Positions 8,898 through 17,978 of a stretch of 64,000 nt of DNA are shown piece after piece. This stretch comes from Chitinophaga filiformis. GTDB taxonomy: Bacteria > Bacteroidota > Bacteroidia > Chitinophagales > Chitinophagaceae. Each line of letters opens with the position of its first letter. The first letter of the stretch is position 1. The translations under genes were made by a program, and so were the position numbers. A model generated the notes under the pieces. The model saw only the letters and a program-made list of their open reading frames with translations, did not search any database and was not told where the DNA came from. Location of the stretch: NCBI RefSeq assembly GCF_900102545.1, contig NZ_FNBN01000002.1, positions 656,264 to 720,263 of the forward strand, written 5' to 3'.

Positions 8898-9821
8898 CTA
8901 AACCTGGTAATTAATATACTTTTCTGTGAAGTCGCCGTTGGCGAACAGTTCTATCAGCCCATAACCCGGTGCAGTTTCCCTGTTGTTGCCATTCCACCAC
9001 GCCCCACTCACAGCACCGTTGCACAGATAGGTTACATTATTATACACTACTTTATCTTTCAGGTGAATATGCCCGCTTAAACATAACTTTACATTTGGAT
9101 GCTGATAGAACAAACGGATAATTTTCGCCACATCCGTATGCATGTCGCCTCCCAGCATCTGCCAGCGGTTCACCACGTTGTCTTCCACCATCAGTGTTGC
9201 TGTCAGAATAGGAATATGCGATAGCACACATACCGGCATCCTCGGATCAGTTGATTTCAACTCCGTTTCCAGCCAGTGCATCTGCTCGTCTCCCAGTTTA
9301 CCAATATACCAGGTATCGTCAATATCCAGGTGAACACTATCCAGGATGATAAATTTCCATCCCCCTTTCACAAAGCTGTAATAAGGCAACGACAACTGCA
9401 GCTGTCCCATGGAATATTGCTTACCGTATGCTGCCTGTCCACGGCTGTTCTCATGCCACCAGATATCATGGTTACCCAGTGTATAGTATACCGGCAGACT
9501 ACATTCCTTCTTCATAATATCATGCAACAGTTTCCACTGCGCATCAATAGTGGACAGGTTCTCCTTGTTCATATCAAATACAATATCTCCGCCGTTCAGG
9601 ATCATATCTACCTTAGCTTCCTGCGATTGCACGTGATGCAGACATTTCCTGAAATGCTCAGGAGCGTCCAGCTTATCGTACAGATGCACATCCGTAAGAT
9701 GGGCGATCCGCAATACAGGCTTGTCATTGCGGGGAGCCGCTGCAACTGTGCCAAATGGAATAGCCGGGGCCAGCAATAATCCGCCGAGCTTTTTGAATAA
9801 TGATCTTCTTTGCATAAACAT
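8898..9821 (-). CDS. Exported calcineurin-like metallophosphoesterase
   Basis: 307 residues (or 305 from the second ATG). The N-terminus MQRRSLFKKLGGLLLAPAIP is a Tat-like or Sec signal. All five blocks of the calcineurin-like fold are visible: TDVHLYD (DxH), NGGDIVFD (GDxxxD form), LGNHDIWW (GNHD), LSHIPIL (H) and SGHIHLKD (GHxH). The di-metal centre is therefore intact. It would hydrolyse phosphomono- or diesters in the periplasm. It lies downstream of the SusC/SusD genes on the same strand but behind a hairpin terminator, so expression may depend on readthrough. The context suggests release of phosphate from the substrate taken up by SusCD. Confidence 0.9.
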   Translation of the reverse strand: MFMQRRSLFKKLGGLLLAPAIPFGTVAAAPRNDKPVLRIAHLTDVHLYDKLDAPEHFRKCLHHVQSQEAKVDMILNGGDIVFDMNKENLSTIDAQWKLLHDIMKKECSLPVYYTLGNHDIWWHENSRGQAAYGKQYSMGQLQLSLPYYSFVKGGWKFIILDSVHLDIDDTWYIGKLGDEQMHWLETELKSTDPRMPVCVLSHIPILTATLMVEDNVVNRWQMLGGDMHTDVAKIIRLFYQHPNVKLCLSGHIHLKDKVVYNNVTYLCNGAVSGAWWNGNNRETAPGYGLIELFANGDFTEKYINYQV

Positions 9822-9835
9822 TCTTTCGTTGACAA

Positions 9836-9872
9836 TAAAAAACTATCCGTACCTATAAGCAGGTACGGATAG
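9836..9872 (-). terminator. Terminator between susD-like gene and metallophosphoesterase
   Basis: A perfect 12-bp stem (9843-9854 with 9861-9872, arm ctatccgtacct) with a 6-nt loop. On the minus strand it is followed by six T. It lies 90 bp past the SusD stop and only 14 bp before the phosphoesterase ATG. Confidence 0.88.
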
Positions 9873-9961
9873 CAGCGGTTAAAATAATATATTACGCTTG
9901 TGAATGCCAGCACCCGCAACAGATTTAACAATATGTTCGTCTGGCGGTACTGCAGGATAAA

Positions 9962-11722
9962 TTACCAGTTAGGATTTTGTTTCAATGCCGGATTTAACAG
10001 CAGCTCCTGTGCCGGTATAGGGAACAGGTAATCCCTGTCTTCACGGAACGTTTTCGGAATAGTACCATTGATGATAATATTACCACCAGATGCACCGTTC
10101 TCCAGCACTACATCTGTTCCCAGTTTCAGCAACTGGATATTCGGAATAGCAGGTGGCGTGGCGGTATAAATAGCCAGATCTGGTGTACCATCACCATCCA
10201 GGTCATAGTTACCCGCTCCGGGGAAATAAGCACCCTTGAATTGTACTGCCAGCAGATGCCCTTCTTTCCAGCGCATCAGGTCATTCCACATAAATCCTTC
10301 CATCACCAGCTCTACCCTTCTTTCCCTGCGTATTTCGAGTATGATACCCCTATTGGCGCCGCTTACATGCGCATACTGACCAGCAAGGTAATTATCCGGA
10401 GCTGCATTGGCAGCTGCCAGATCCATCGCAGGCATACCTGTTCTGTCTCTCAGCAGTTTGACAGATTGATCCAGATCTGCCTGTGTGATTGTACCCAGTT
10501 CTGCTTTTGCCTCCGCATAGTTCAGCAGTACTTCTGCATAGCGGAAGATGGACAGTGGATTAGGAGACTTGGCCAATGCATCATTCGCCGCTGCAGTAAC
10601 ATACTTCGTCAGCTGATAACCCGTTACTGTGCCTGCATAAGAAGGAGGCAACACCGTGTTACCATCAATACGTTTATATCCCGGTGCACGTACAGTCTGT
10701 GCCAGACGCGGGTCTCTGTTCTGCATCTCATCAAAGAACTGCAGCTTGTCGTATCCGGGTTTGTCGGTAAACCTGGAACCATCTTTCATCAGATAACTGT
10801 TCACCAGGCTTTTCTCCAGTCCCGGTTTACCAAAGGAAGGCGCAGTGGTGTAATAGTTCACATTATGGAAGATCTGCAGATTAGCACTGTATTGCCTTGC
10901 GAGGATGACCTCATCCTGGACAACACTCAGCGAAGAGAACAAATCCCTGTAAGCTTTGTCAGGTGCACTTTTATAGATCGTGTACGCACCCCCTTTGATC
11001 ACTTCTCCGGCAGCATCAGCAGCCATTTGCAGGAAGCGGTCGGCCTCTTTCAGTTCAAACTCATCATGATATTTTCTAAAAGTCCCTTCAAACAAACAGA
11101 TACGGGACTTTAATGCCAATGCCGTCCACTTCGTCACTTCGGCGACGTCTTTTCCTGTACCCAGATGTGCGATAGCGAAATCAATATCATTCACTACAGA
11201 ATCCATCACCAGCGTACGCGGATCTCTTTTCTTATTCAGACTCGCGGTATCATTGGCTTCAATAGGCTTTGAATACCAGGGCACATCACCAAAGTGCGAT
11301 ACCATACCGAAATAGAAATAGGCACGGAAGAACTTTGCAACAGCCACATACTTATAAGTGATCGTAGTGTCAAGATTACCACGCATATAGTTCTGCAGGA
11401 AATAATTCACATTCCGCAGATCTGTCCAATCCCATCCACCACCGGCAACAGGTACAGTACGGTTACCTGCTATCTGTGGCGACAAACTATTCACCACGAT
11501 GCTATTGGCTGTCTCCGTATACAGGCTGGTAAAACCATTATCTTCATTGTCTGCATTAGGCAGCATCTTGTCATAGAAAGAACGCACATACAATCTCAAC
11601 TCGCTTTCCGAATTGAACCCGTTCACCGGAGAGATCTGGGAAAGCGGCTCCCTGTCCAGGAAATCCGAACACCCTGATAATACTATCAGACCAGCTGCTA
11701 CAAACCCTAATATTCTTTTCAT
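9962..11722 (-). CDS. SusD/RagB-family nutrient-binding outer membrane lipoprotein
   Basis: 586 residues. The N-terminus is a lipoprotein signal with lipobox VLSGC followed by SDFLDREPLSQISP, the standard start of a mature SusD protein. The SusD fold is helical with TPR-like pairs. Family landmarks are WTALALKSRICLFEGTF, the ANRGIILEIRRERRVELVMEG-like segment near residue 470 and a C-terminal YLFPIPAQELLLNPALKQNPNW ending. It is the cell-surface lid that passes substrate to the SusC channel encoded 20 bp upstream. The length is within the normal range. The substrate is not readable from the sequence. Confidence 0.95.
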   Translation of the reverse strand: MKRILGFVAAGLIVLSGCSDFLDREPLSQISPVNGFNSESELRLYVRSFYDKMLPNADNEDNGFTSLYTETANSIVVNSLSPQIAGNRTVPVAGGGWDWTDLRNVNYFLQNYMRGNLDTTITYKYVAVAKFFRAYFYFGMVSHFGDVPWYSKPIEANDTASLNKKRDPRTLVMDSVVNDIDFAIAHLGTGKDVAEVTKWTALALKSRICLFEGTFRKYHDEFELKEADRFLQMAADAAGEVIKGGAYTIYKSAPDKAYRDLFSSLSVVQDEVILARQYSANLQIFHNVNYYTTAPSFGKPGLEKSLVNSYLMKDGSRFTDKPGYDKLQFFDEMQNRDPRLAQTVRAPGYKRIDGNTVLPPSYAGTVTGYQLTKYVTAAANDALAKSPNPLSIFRYAEVLLNYAEAKAELGTITQADLDQSVKLLRDRTGMPAMDLAAANAAPDNYLAGQYAHVSGANRGIILEIRRERRVELVMEGFMWNDLMRWKEGHLLAVQFKGAYFPGAGNYDLDGDGTPDLAIYTATPPAIPNIQLLKLGTDVVLENGASGGNIIINGTIPKTFREDRDYLFPIPAQELLLNPALKQNPNW

Positions 11723-11742
11723 TTCATTAAACAGTTTAGCAT

Positions 11743-14700
11743 TTAGAAAGTGGTGTCAAAACCGAAAGTGTATTGTCTGAAGAATGGATAGTTCCGTCCG
11801 CCGATATCACTGCTGTAAGGCCCTACCTGCTCAGGATCTATATACTTGTTGTGCATCTTCGTAAAAGTAAAGAGGTTCTGTCCTGTAAAGTATACACGCA
11901 GGCGCTGCATCTTCCAGCGCTTTACGAGAGTGGCAGGCAGGTTATAACCAATTGTCAGGTTCTTTAAACGGACATAAGCCAGATCCTGCAGATACTTGTC
12001 ATTCTTCACGGCCAGCTCCCCACCGGGATAGGCAGCATATCCTCTCAGCAATGGGAAATAAGCATTGGGATTTTCAGGGCTCCATACTTTGCTCACGAAG
12101 TCTTTCGGCAGGAAAGAGGTATAAGGTCTGCCGTACACACCCCAGAATTTGGCAGCTTCCACATCAGGATACCAGTTCTGTTTACCAATACCCTGGAAGA
12201 AGGCTGACAGGTCGAAATTGTTCCAGTTAAATCCGGCAGTGATACCAAAAGAGTAACGCGGCAATGAGTTACCTATCTTCCGCAGGTCGCCATGCTCAGA
12301 CAAAGTATTTTTGCCGTCATTGATCACCTTATCTCCATTGAGGTCGATGAACTTCATATCGCCCGCATGCAGTTTACTCCATTCACCGGGAGAGGTCACA
12401 CGCTGGTCCCTGTCTACATAGTCCTGGTTTACAGCCCAGTTCTTTGCCTCATCTTCCGACTTGAAATATCCGTCAATACTATATCCCCACATCTCGCCCA
12501 GTTCCTGTCCTTCGTAGTAGTTGCTCAGTAATTTATTGGGGTTATCAAAGCGGGTGATCTTTGCTTTATAATCAGAAAGGACAAAACCTACGTTATACGT
12601 GAACGGCTTACCCGCCAGCTTGCCATTATCCTGCCATCTCACGGAGAGATCAAAACCTTTGGTCACGAGGTCGCCGGCATTCTGTGTAGGTGAAGGAGCG
12701 CCAAATACACCGGGCATTGTTTTACCGGGGATCAGCATATCCTTAGTAGTACGACGATACCAGTCATAGCTGATCTGTAATTTATTCCTGAAGAATCCTG
12801 CATCAATACCGCCATCCAGTGAAGCGGATTTCTCCCAGGTAAAATCAGGAGTAATCGGATCAGGAGCACTTAAATACTGTGCCTGGTTACCTCCTACGAT
12901 CCACTTGGACAAGCCACTGCTCATAACCGGGATGTACGGATATAGGTTCCCACTGCCCACATCCTGGTTACCCAGTGAGCCATAAGATGCCCTTAATTTC
13001 AGCTCAGGCAGGATATTCTTAGCAGGTTCAAAAAACGGCTCCTCACTCACTCTCCATCCACCCGAAACGGAAGGAAAGAACCCGAAACGCTCTTCTTTCG
13101 GAAAGCGGGAACTACCATCATAGCGGCCATTCACTTCCAGCAGGTATTTGCTTTTATAATCGTAGTTTACACGGGCGAAATACCCCAACAAAGCCCATTC
13201 ACGCGCATTACCCCCTGACTGCTGTGCACCGGTACCCAGGTCTATCTGGTTCAGGTCTTCCGAGAGCAGGTTGGTACGCATGCCCATATTGGCTTTATAC
13301 TTCTGTAACTCCTGGTTGTAACCTGCCGTCACCTTCAGGTTGTGTTTACCGATACTTTTCTCATAAGTACCATATAGGTTTACCGAATGATGCTGATCGA
13401 GATAAGTATTCTCATTATACTGATCGTAACCCGCAGTATTGATGATACCTGGATTTACTGACCAGGGAATAAGCGTGTTACGCTGATAATCGGAATAAGG
13501 CGCCAGCTCATAGGTATAGTTACCAGCCAGCGACAATCCACCACCGAAATGTGTTTCAAAACCTACCATGTTGGTCAGGTTGCATTTCTTATTACCACCG
13601 TGCGACTTCCTATGTTGCAGGTCCGCATACTCGTAAGCACCGTAGTTATTGAGGTTGGTTCGGAAAGTAAAAGTACCATCCGGGTTTTGAGGAACATAAG
13701 ATGCCATAGCATGATTGTACAGACCTGTCAGATTAGCGCCATAGCCCGGCCAGGTATAGTCGTTCGCGCCGAACTGGGTATTACTGTAGATGGTCAGCCA
13801 GTCTGTTACATGTGCATTGATCTTTGCACGGAAGTTATACGCATTATAGACATCCTGTCGCAGATACGTCTGGTACATTCCTTTCTGCTGATAATATCGT
13901 CCGGACATCATAAAGTCTACCTTCTCATTACCACCCGTCATATTGAAGTGATGCTCCATACCTGGCTGTGTTTTCCTGAACAGGAAATGCCACCAGTCGG
14001 TACTGCCATAATACACATATTGCGGCTGTCCGTTACGGTTCTGTAATACTACAGACGGTAATGATTTGTCCGTCTGCCGGCGTTTCAGTTCAGCATAATC
14101 GTCTGCATTAAAGCCGGTATAGCTGTTGCCCACGTTGCGGGAGAATGCAGCATCTACCAGGGAATCCTGTGTAAAACCATCCGTGATAAAATCTGTGCGC
14201 GTGGTCATTTTCTGTATACCATAACTGGCGCCGTAGTTCACACTCAGGGCTCCCTTCTTCGCTTTCTTTGTTGTGATAAGGATTACCCCGAAAGCCGCCC
14301 TGGAACCATAGATGGCGGAAGATGCCGCATCTTTCAATACAGAGAGACTTTCAATATCCTGCGGATTGAGCATATCAATATTACCGGTAGCACCGTCTAT
14401 GAGGATCAGCGGGGAACCAGTAGTATTCTGGATAGACGCAAACCCACGTATATTGAAGGTACCGGTGCTGCCGGGGTGCCCATCGCCAAAATTGATGTTG
14501 AGGTTAGGCACTGCACCCTGCAGGGCCTGCGCCGGACTGCTAACAGGTCTGTCGGCAAATACATCGCTGCCTACCTGGCTCACTGCTCCTGTAAGGTTTA
14601 CTTTCTTCTGGGTACCATATCCTACTACCACAACATCACCCAGACCTATACTTTTCTCATTCAGACGGATCAGCAACAGATTCTTGCCATTATTCTTTAC

Positions 14701-15000
14701 CGTAAATCCGGGATATTCTCCTTTCTCATACCCCATCATGGTAAACTGGAAATCATATTGACTACCTACTTTAAATCTTTTGAATACAAAGTCGCCATTG
14801 GCATCGGTAAGGGTATTGAACTTTGTGCCGGCGCTCTTTTCCACTGCCTGTACGGTCACGCCGGGCAATGCAGTTCCTTTCGTGCTGACTACAGTACCGT
14901 GTACGTCTGAGCTGCCCTCCTGTGCCCGGATCTCCTGTTTCATCAACATCATGAGCAGCAGGCATGAGATGCCCCTGAACAGCGTTTTTGCTTTTCCCAT
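11743..15000 (-). CDS. SusC/RagA-family TonB-linked outer membrane transporter
   Basis: 1085 residues. A signal peptide ends near IRAQ (residue 27). A carboxypeptidase-regulatory-like domain follows (about 32-112), then the SusC signature DVVVVGYGTQKKVNLTGAV, a TonB plug (about 120-235, with LILIDGA and SVLKDAASSAIYGSRA) and a 22-strand barrel ending in GFDTTF. It imports a ligand caught by the SusD partner downstream, using TonB energy. There is no STN domain between signal peptide and the regulatory-like domain, although ECF sigma and FecR genes sit directly upstream. That is noteworthy, because transporters that signal to FecR usually carry one. Confidence 0.96.
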   Translation of the reverse strand: MGKAKTLFRGISCLLLMMLMKQEIRAQEGSSDVHGTVVSTKGTALPGVTVQAVEKSAGTKFNTLTDANGDFVFKRFKVGSQYDFQFTMMGYEKGEYPGFTVKNNGKNLLLIRLNEKSIGLGDVVVVGYGTQKKVNLTGAVSQVGSDVFADRPVSSPAQALQGAVPNLNINFGDGHPGSTGTFNIRGFASIQNTTGSPLILIDGATGNIDMLNPQDIESLSVLKDAASSAIYGSRAAFGVILITTKKAKKGALSVNYGASYGIQKMTTRTDFITDGFTQDSLVDAAFSRNVGNSYTGFNADDYAELKRRQTDKSLPSVVLQNRNGQPQYVYYGSTDWWHFLFRKTQPGMEHHFNMTGGNEKVDFMMSGRYYQQKGMYQTYLRQDVYNAYNFRAKINAHVTDWLTIYSNTQFGANDYTWPGYGANLTGLYNHAMASYVPQNPDGTFTFRTNLNNYGAYEYADLQHRKSHGGNKKCNLTNMVGFETHFGGGLSLAGNYTYELAPYSDYQRNTLIPWSVNPGIINTAGYDQYNENTYLDQHHSVNLYGTYEKSIGKHNLKVTAGYNQELQKYKANMGMRTNLLSEDLNQIDLGTGAQQSGGNAREWALLGYFARVNYDYKSKYLLEVNGRYDGSSRFPKEERFGFFPSVSGGWRVSEEPFFEPAKNILPELKLRASYGSLGNQDVGSGNLYPYIPVMSSGLSKWIVGGNQAQYLSAPDPITPDFTWEKSASLDGGIDAGFFRNKLQISYDWYRRTTKDMLIPGKTMPGVFGAPSPTQNAGDLVTKGFDLSVRWQDNGKLAGKPFTYNVGFVLSDYKAKITRFDNPNKLLSNYYEGQELGEMWGYSIDGYFKSEDEAKNWAVNQDYVDRDQRVTSPGEWSKLHAGDMKFIDLNGDKVINDGKNTLSEHGDLRKIGNSLPRYSFGITAGFNWNNFDLSAFFQGIGKQNWYPDVEAAKFWGVYGRPYTSFLPKDFVSKVWSPENPNAYFPLLRGYAAYPGGELAVKNDKYLQDLAYVRLKNLTIGYNLPATLVKRWKMQRLRVYFTGQNLFTFTKMHNKYIDPEQVGPYSSDIGGRNYPFFRQYTFGFDTTF

Positions 15001-15115
15001 TTTTGATTAAGATTTAATTATTTTACTACAGATATAGCTTCCCCGTATCTGCATATTTGCGATGCAGATAACATGTGTTCTCCTGTGAAGAACCCCTGGA
15101 ATAAATGTTTTGAAA

Positions 15116-16159
15116 TTACCGGATGATGAACACTCCTTCGTCGGCAGTCAGCGTCAGTTCATTTATCCTTGCAATGTTGCCCAGTACCATTTTCAAGGAA
15201 TCTCCCGGGAATATTTTTCCTGAGAAATAAACGTCTTTAAAATCTTTCTGCTGATATTGTATAGTTACATGATACCGCCGTTGCAGAAAATCGAATACCT
15301 CATTTAAAGGTGCATTCCCGAACACAATATTGTCTTCATTCTCTTGTATAGTTGGTGAACTGACAGGCTCCCGCGGAATGGTACTACTTCCTGCTGCATG
15401 GCTCAGCAGATGCTTATGTGTATCCCTGTAGTACCGCCATTCATCTCCGGGCGACAGGTATACATCGTTCATTGCATACAGCTGATTGTCCGTTTTCTTT
15501 ACGACCACTTTACCTGAGTATAATCTCACCAGCAGTTGTTTGTTTTTACCTTCCGCTACCATAAATCTTGTGCCGAGTGCAATAGTTGTAAATCCTCCCG
15601 ACGCCACACTGAACGGCTTTCCAGCTACTGCTGCCACATCAAATTCAGCTGTTCCTTTCAGATAGATGGCACGACTGTTTACATTATAGGCAGATGAATC
15701 GAAACGAATATCCGTGCCTGGGAACAACCTCGCTACAGAACCATCCGGCAGTTTAAAATAAGCTGGTTGCGTCACTGCACTATATACCATCCATGGTGTA
15801 TCCCTTTGATGCTCCTCCTGCTGTAATGCAATACCCGCGGCTCTTTTACCTGATTCCGGCAACAGATACTGCCAGAGGAACAACCCTGTTATCAATAATA
15901 CACTTGCAGCAACCGCCAGACTGCGCCATGGCAATCTTCTTACACGCGTCTTTTCTCCGAATGCATTTGCCTGGATATAAGACAACATTTCTTCGCTATA
16001 TTCCTCAGGATAAGTTCCTTTCCACGAGGCGCTTTCCCATTCTGCTATCTCTTCGTTATCTTCTTCATTTTCCAGCTGCCAGTTCATGACCACCTTTACC
16101 TCTTCCGGTGTACAGTCGCCGTTATTAAATTTTTCTATCAATGCTTTATCAGGCTTCAT
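15116..16159 (-). CDS. FecR-family anti-sigma factor (DUF4974 type)
   Basis: 347 residues from the ATG at 16159 (MKPDKALIEKF). A GTG three codons earlier is the alternative. The cytoplasmic N-terminus (about 1-78) would hold the sigma factor. One membrane segment (SLAVAASVLLITGLFLWQYL) follows, then a periplasmic FecR domain (about 120-240: YFKLPDGSVARLFPGT, IYLKGTAEFDV, ALGTRFMV) and a C-terminal DUF4974 / secretin-like domain (NAPLNEVFDFLQRRYHV). It passes an outer-membrane signal to the ECF sigma factor encoded 89 bp upstream. The SusC gene follows 115 bp downstream, so the three belong together. Confidence 0.93.
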   Translation of the reverse strand: MKPDKALIEKFNNGDCTPEEVKVVMNWQLENEEDNEEIAEWESASWKGTYPEEYSEEMLSYIQANAFGEKTRVRRLPWRSLAVAASVLLITGLFLWQYLLPESGKRAAGIALQQEEHQRDTPWMVYSAVTQPAYFKLPDGSVARLFPGTDIRFDSSAYNVNSRAIYLKGTAEFDVAAVAGKPFSVASGGFTTIALGTRFMVAEGKNKQLLVRLYSGKVVVKKTDNQLYAMNDVYLSPGDEWRYYRDTHKHLLSHAAGSSTIPREPVSSPTIQENEDNIVFGNAPLNEVFDFLQRRYHVTIQYQQKDFKDVYFSGKIFPGDSLKMVLGNIARINELTLTADEGVFIIR

Positions 16160-16248
16160 GCGCTGCACTTATTTTCTTGGTATCGTATATATGTACACCA
16201 TGAAGGTATTGATGCCCCTACCGGTAACAATTTCTTAACAAAGGCCGC

Positions 16249-16815
16249 TTACAGGCGAAGCAGCAGTAATAATAAAAGGAAATGACTGGCAGCGATCTCC
16301 CGCAGGTGGTGATGTGCCTTTGTGATGTGATTTTCAACCGTCTTGACGGAGATAGACAGTTCTTCTGCAATTTCTTTGTTAGATAGTCCTCTGTGTAGTT
16401 TCAGCAGTACCACCTGTTTACGGATGGGAGATAAATGCAGGACTACTTTTTCCAGGAAATCATTTGTCTCAAAGTTGTTTGTTCCAATGGCTGTTGTGGA
16501 TACCCCTTCGGGGAATTGTTCCTGCGTATACCTAAGCTCCCGTTCTTTTTTCCTGTCTTCCGTCCTGATATGGTTAAGTAATACTGACTTAGCGGTAATA
16601 AATACCTGCTTCTCCAGCGGGTGCTCGTCTGACAGGCTTTCGCGGTATTGGTAGATACGGATAAAACATTGTTGTGTAAGCTCCCTGGCAACTTCATAGT
16701 CGCGGACTTTCTTCACTAAAAAGTTGAAGACCTTACCGTTAAAATAATGGTACATTTCAACAAAGGCCTTCTCGTTACCCTGTCTGAGACGCTGTACTTC
16801 AATTGTATGGTTCAT
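16249..16815 (-). CDS. ECF RNA polymerase sigma factor
   Basis: 188 residues. Region 2 covers about residues 10-80 (NGKVFNFLVKKVRDYEVARELTQQCFIRIYQYR). Region 4 covers about 120-175, with the helix-turn-helix LHRGLSNKEIAEELSISVKTVENHITKAHHHL. It is the usual Bacteroidota ECF type paired with a DUF4974 FecR. It should transcribe the SusC/SusD genes and perhaps its own operon. A TAACTTTG element lies 28 bp before the ATG. The last residues (FLLLLLLLRL) are an unusually hydrophobic run for a soluble sigma factor. Confidence 0.95.
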   Translation of the reverse strand: MNHTIEVQRLRQGNEKAFVEMYHYFNGKVFNFLVKKVRDYEVARELTQQCFIRIYQYRESLSDEHPLEKQVFITAKSVLLNHIRTEDRKKERELRYTQEQFPEGVSTTAIGTNNFETNDFLEKVVLHLSPIRKQVVLLKLHRGLSNKEIAEELSISVKTVENHITKAHHHLREIAASHFLLLLLLLRL

Positions 16816-16843
16816 GACCTATCCCTTACATGATGGGACCAGG

Positions 16844-16851
16844 CAAAGTTA
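16844..16851 (-). promoter_or_regulatory. -7 element before the ECF sigma gene
   Basis: TAACTTTG on the minus strand matches TAnnTTTG exactly, 28 bp upstream of the ATG. No clear TTTG -33 box is found at the expected distance. Confidence 0.5.
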
Positions 16852-17012
16852 TAAATATGTAGATGCGGGATATATTACCTTCTTATTAATTCTCAGGCGC
16901 TTCATGTAATTACGACATGAGTAATATTCTAAATCGTGTAGACGGTCATAAATAGGGGCAAATTGCACGGGAAAAGTTGTTTAGATCAATCTGGCCTCAG
17001 GCGGATTGTATT

Positions 17013-17188
17013 GTTTGTAGCGCGGCTATACTCGCGGGGGAAAACGGTACCATGCTGATTTTACATTAACGAACGGCAACGAGATGTGTTCCCGCCATAA
17101 ATTGTACATAGGATGTTTCACTCATCCTTCAGTACAAATCATCAATATTCGGGGCTGCCAGCCTTCAGCCGCGATACAAACAATGTTC
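17013..17188. repeat. Diverged copies of the GC-rich 33-bp repeat
   Basis: The gap 16852-17200 holds one plus-strand copy beginning gtttgtagcgcgg at 17013. A minus-strand copy beginning gtttgtatcgcgg reads from 17181 downwards and keeps a small hairpin (ggctg/cagcc). A weaker minus-strand copy (tttgtactgaaggatg) lies near 17140. They belong to the family that forms the array at 49195-49745. No gene is seen in this gap. Confidence 0.65.
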
Positions 17189-17200
17189 AAACGGCAGAGA

Positions 17201-17707
17201 TCAGATAGCCGTACCTGCGCTTTCATTTTCCTGTTCCAGCATCATAGACAGGTATACGGCATCACTGATAGGGTTGTCGTAATACGCTGCAATGGGATGG
17301 AACCCAAGACTTGTATACAATTCAATTGCCGGACGCATATGAGCAAGGGTATCAAGCAACATACGTTTATAACCCAGCTTTCTGCCTGCTTCTATAGCTC
17401 TTGTGGCAAGCGCTCTGCCAACACCATGACCTTTAAAGCTGTCACGTACAAAAAGCCTTTTCATTTCACAGGTGGAGTTCTCGAAACTCCTCACTCCTAC
17501 GCAACCTGCCGGTTGTCCGTCTACCAAAGCGAGAAACAAAGCGCCTTCAGGGGCTACATAATAGGGATGAGGTAAACTGCTTAGTTCTTCTTCGAACCGT
17601 TGAAAACTAAGGTCTACACTTAACCAGTTGGCATACTCGCGGAAGAGGCCTTTCACCTGTTCCAGCGACTTCAGATCATCTTTTTTTACTTCTACAATTT
17701 CTAACAT
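17201..17707 (-). CDS. GNAT-family N-acetyltransferase
   Basis: 168 residues, a single GNAT domain. Motif A with the acetyl-CoA loop is RLFVRDSFKGHGVGRALATRAIEAG, preceded by the beta-4 strand CEMKRLFV. The end shows ELYTSLGFHPIAAYY, the usual motif B. It transfers an acetyl group from acetyl-CoA to an amine of unknown identity. Upstream on the same strand, 28 bp before the ATG, is a hairpin terminator, and further up a strong -7 element and a short ORF. This layout suggests regulated readthrough. Confidence 0.9.
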   Translation of the reverse strand: MLEIVEVKKDDLKSLEQVKGLFREYANWLSVDLSFQRFEEELSSLPHPYYVAPEGALFLALVDGQPAGCVGVRSFENSTCEMKRLFVRDSFKGHGVGRALATRAIEAGRKLGYKRMLLDTLAHMRPAIELYTSLGFHPIAAYYDNPISDAVYLSMMLEQENESAGTAI

Positions 17708-17734
17708 ACCGCATCTTTTTAGTACATAAAACGC

Positions 17735-17763
17735 AAAAGCCTCCTGAGCATCAGAAGGCTTTT
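17735..17763. terminator. Hairpin terminator just upstream of the GNAT gene
   Basis: A 12-bp stem with one mismatch (17735-17746 with 17752-17763, arms aaaagcctcctg and cagaaggctttt) and a 5-nt loop. It lies between the candidate leader transcript and the GNAT ATG. On the minus strand the T tract is short (TTTT, then gcgTTTT), so partial readthrough is plausible. Confidence 0.7.
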
Positions 17764-17819
17764 TCCGGTTCCGGATTGGAAATATGTTTGTTAGTTCACA
17801 TAGTACCTGTCCTGAACTC

Positions 17820-17897
17820 TTACTGTAAACGATATAATTTTAAAATTAACTCATTGTCAGCATTCAAAACTTCACTTAATTCAGCCTTACTGCTCAC
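17820..17897 (-). CDS. Candidate leader peptide or small ORF (25 codons)
   Basis: A GTG-started frame of 25 codons (SSKAELSEVLNADNELILKL after the start, ending YRLQ) lies inside the region between the SnoaL-like gene and the GNAT gene. A purine-rich gggag sits directly before the start, closer than a normal ribosome-binding site. The peptide resembles nothing I know. It may be a leader peptide, or coincidental within a small RNA. Confidence 0.25.
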   Translation of the reverse strand: MSSKAELSEVLNADNELILKLYRLQ

Positions 17898-17922
17898 CTC
17901 CCTACTCTTTTTAGGGGGGAGA

Positions 17923-17953
17923 CAAATATAAGGAATTTTACTTAAAAAGCACA
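17923..17953 (-). promoter_or_regulatory. Promoter for the GNAT leader or a small RNA
   Basis: On the minus strand TGTG (17950-17953), 19 nt, then TATATTTG (17923-17930). The -7 element is an exact TAnnTTTG and the -33 box has one mismatch at the exact spacing. Transcripts from here would run about 180 nt to the hairpin at 17735. Confidence 0.6.
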
Positions 17954-17978
17954 GCCGTTGAAAGAAATACTTTACCTC

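Noticed and set aside
10241..11113. 290-residue plus-strand frame
   Set aside because: Antisense shadow of the SusD gene, rich in Cys and His without a pattern.
17735..17930. 6S RNA
   Set aside because: The length fits, but no single long hairpin with a central bubble can be drawn. Kept only as leader or small RNA candidate.
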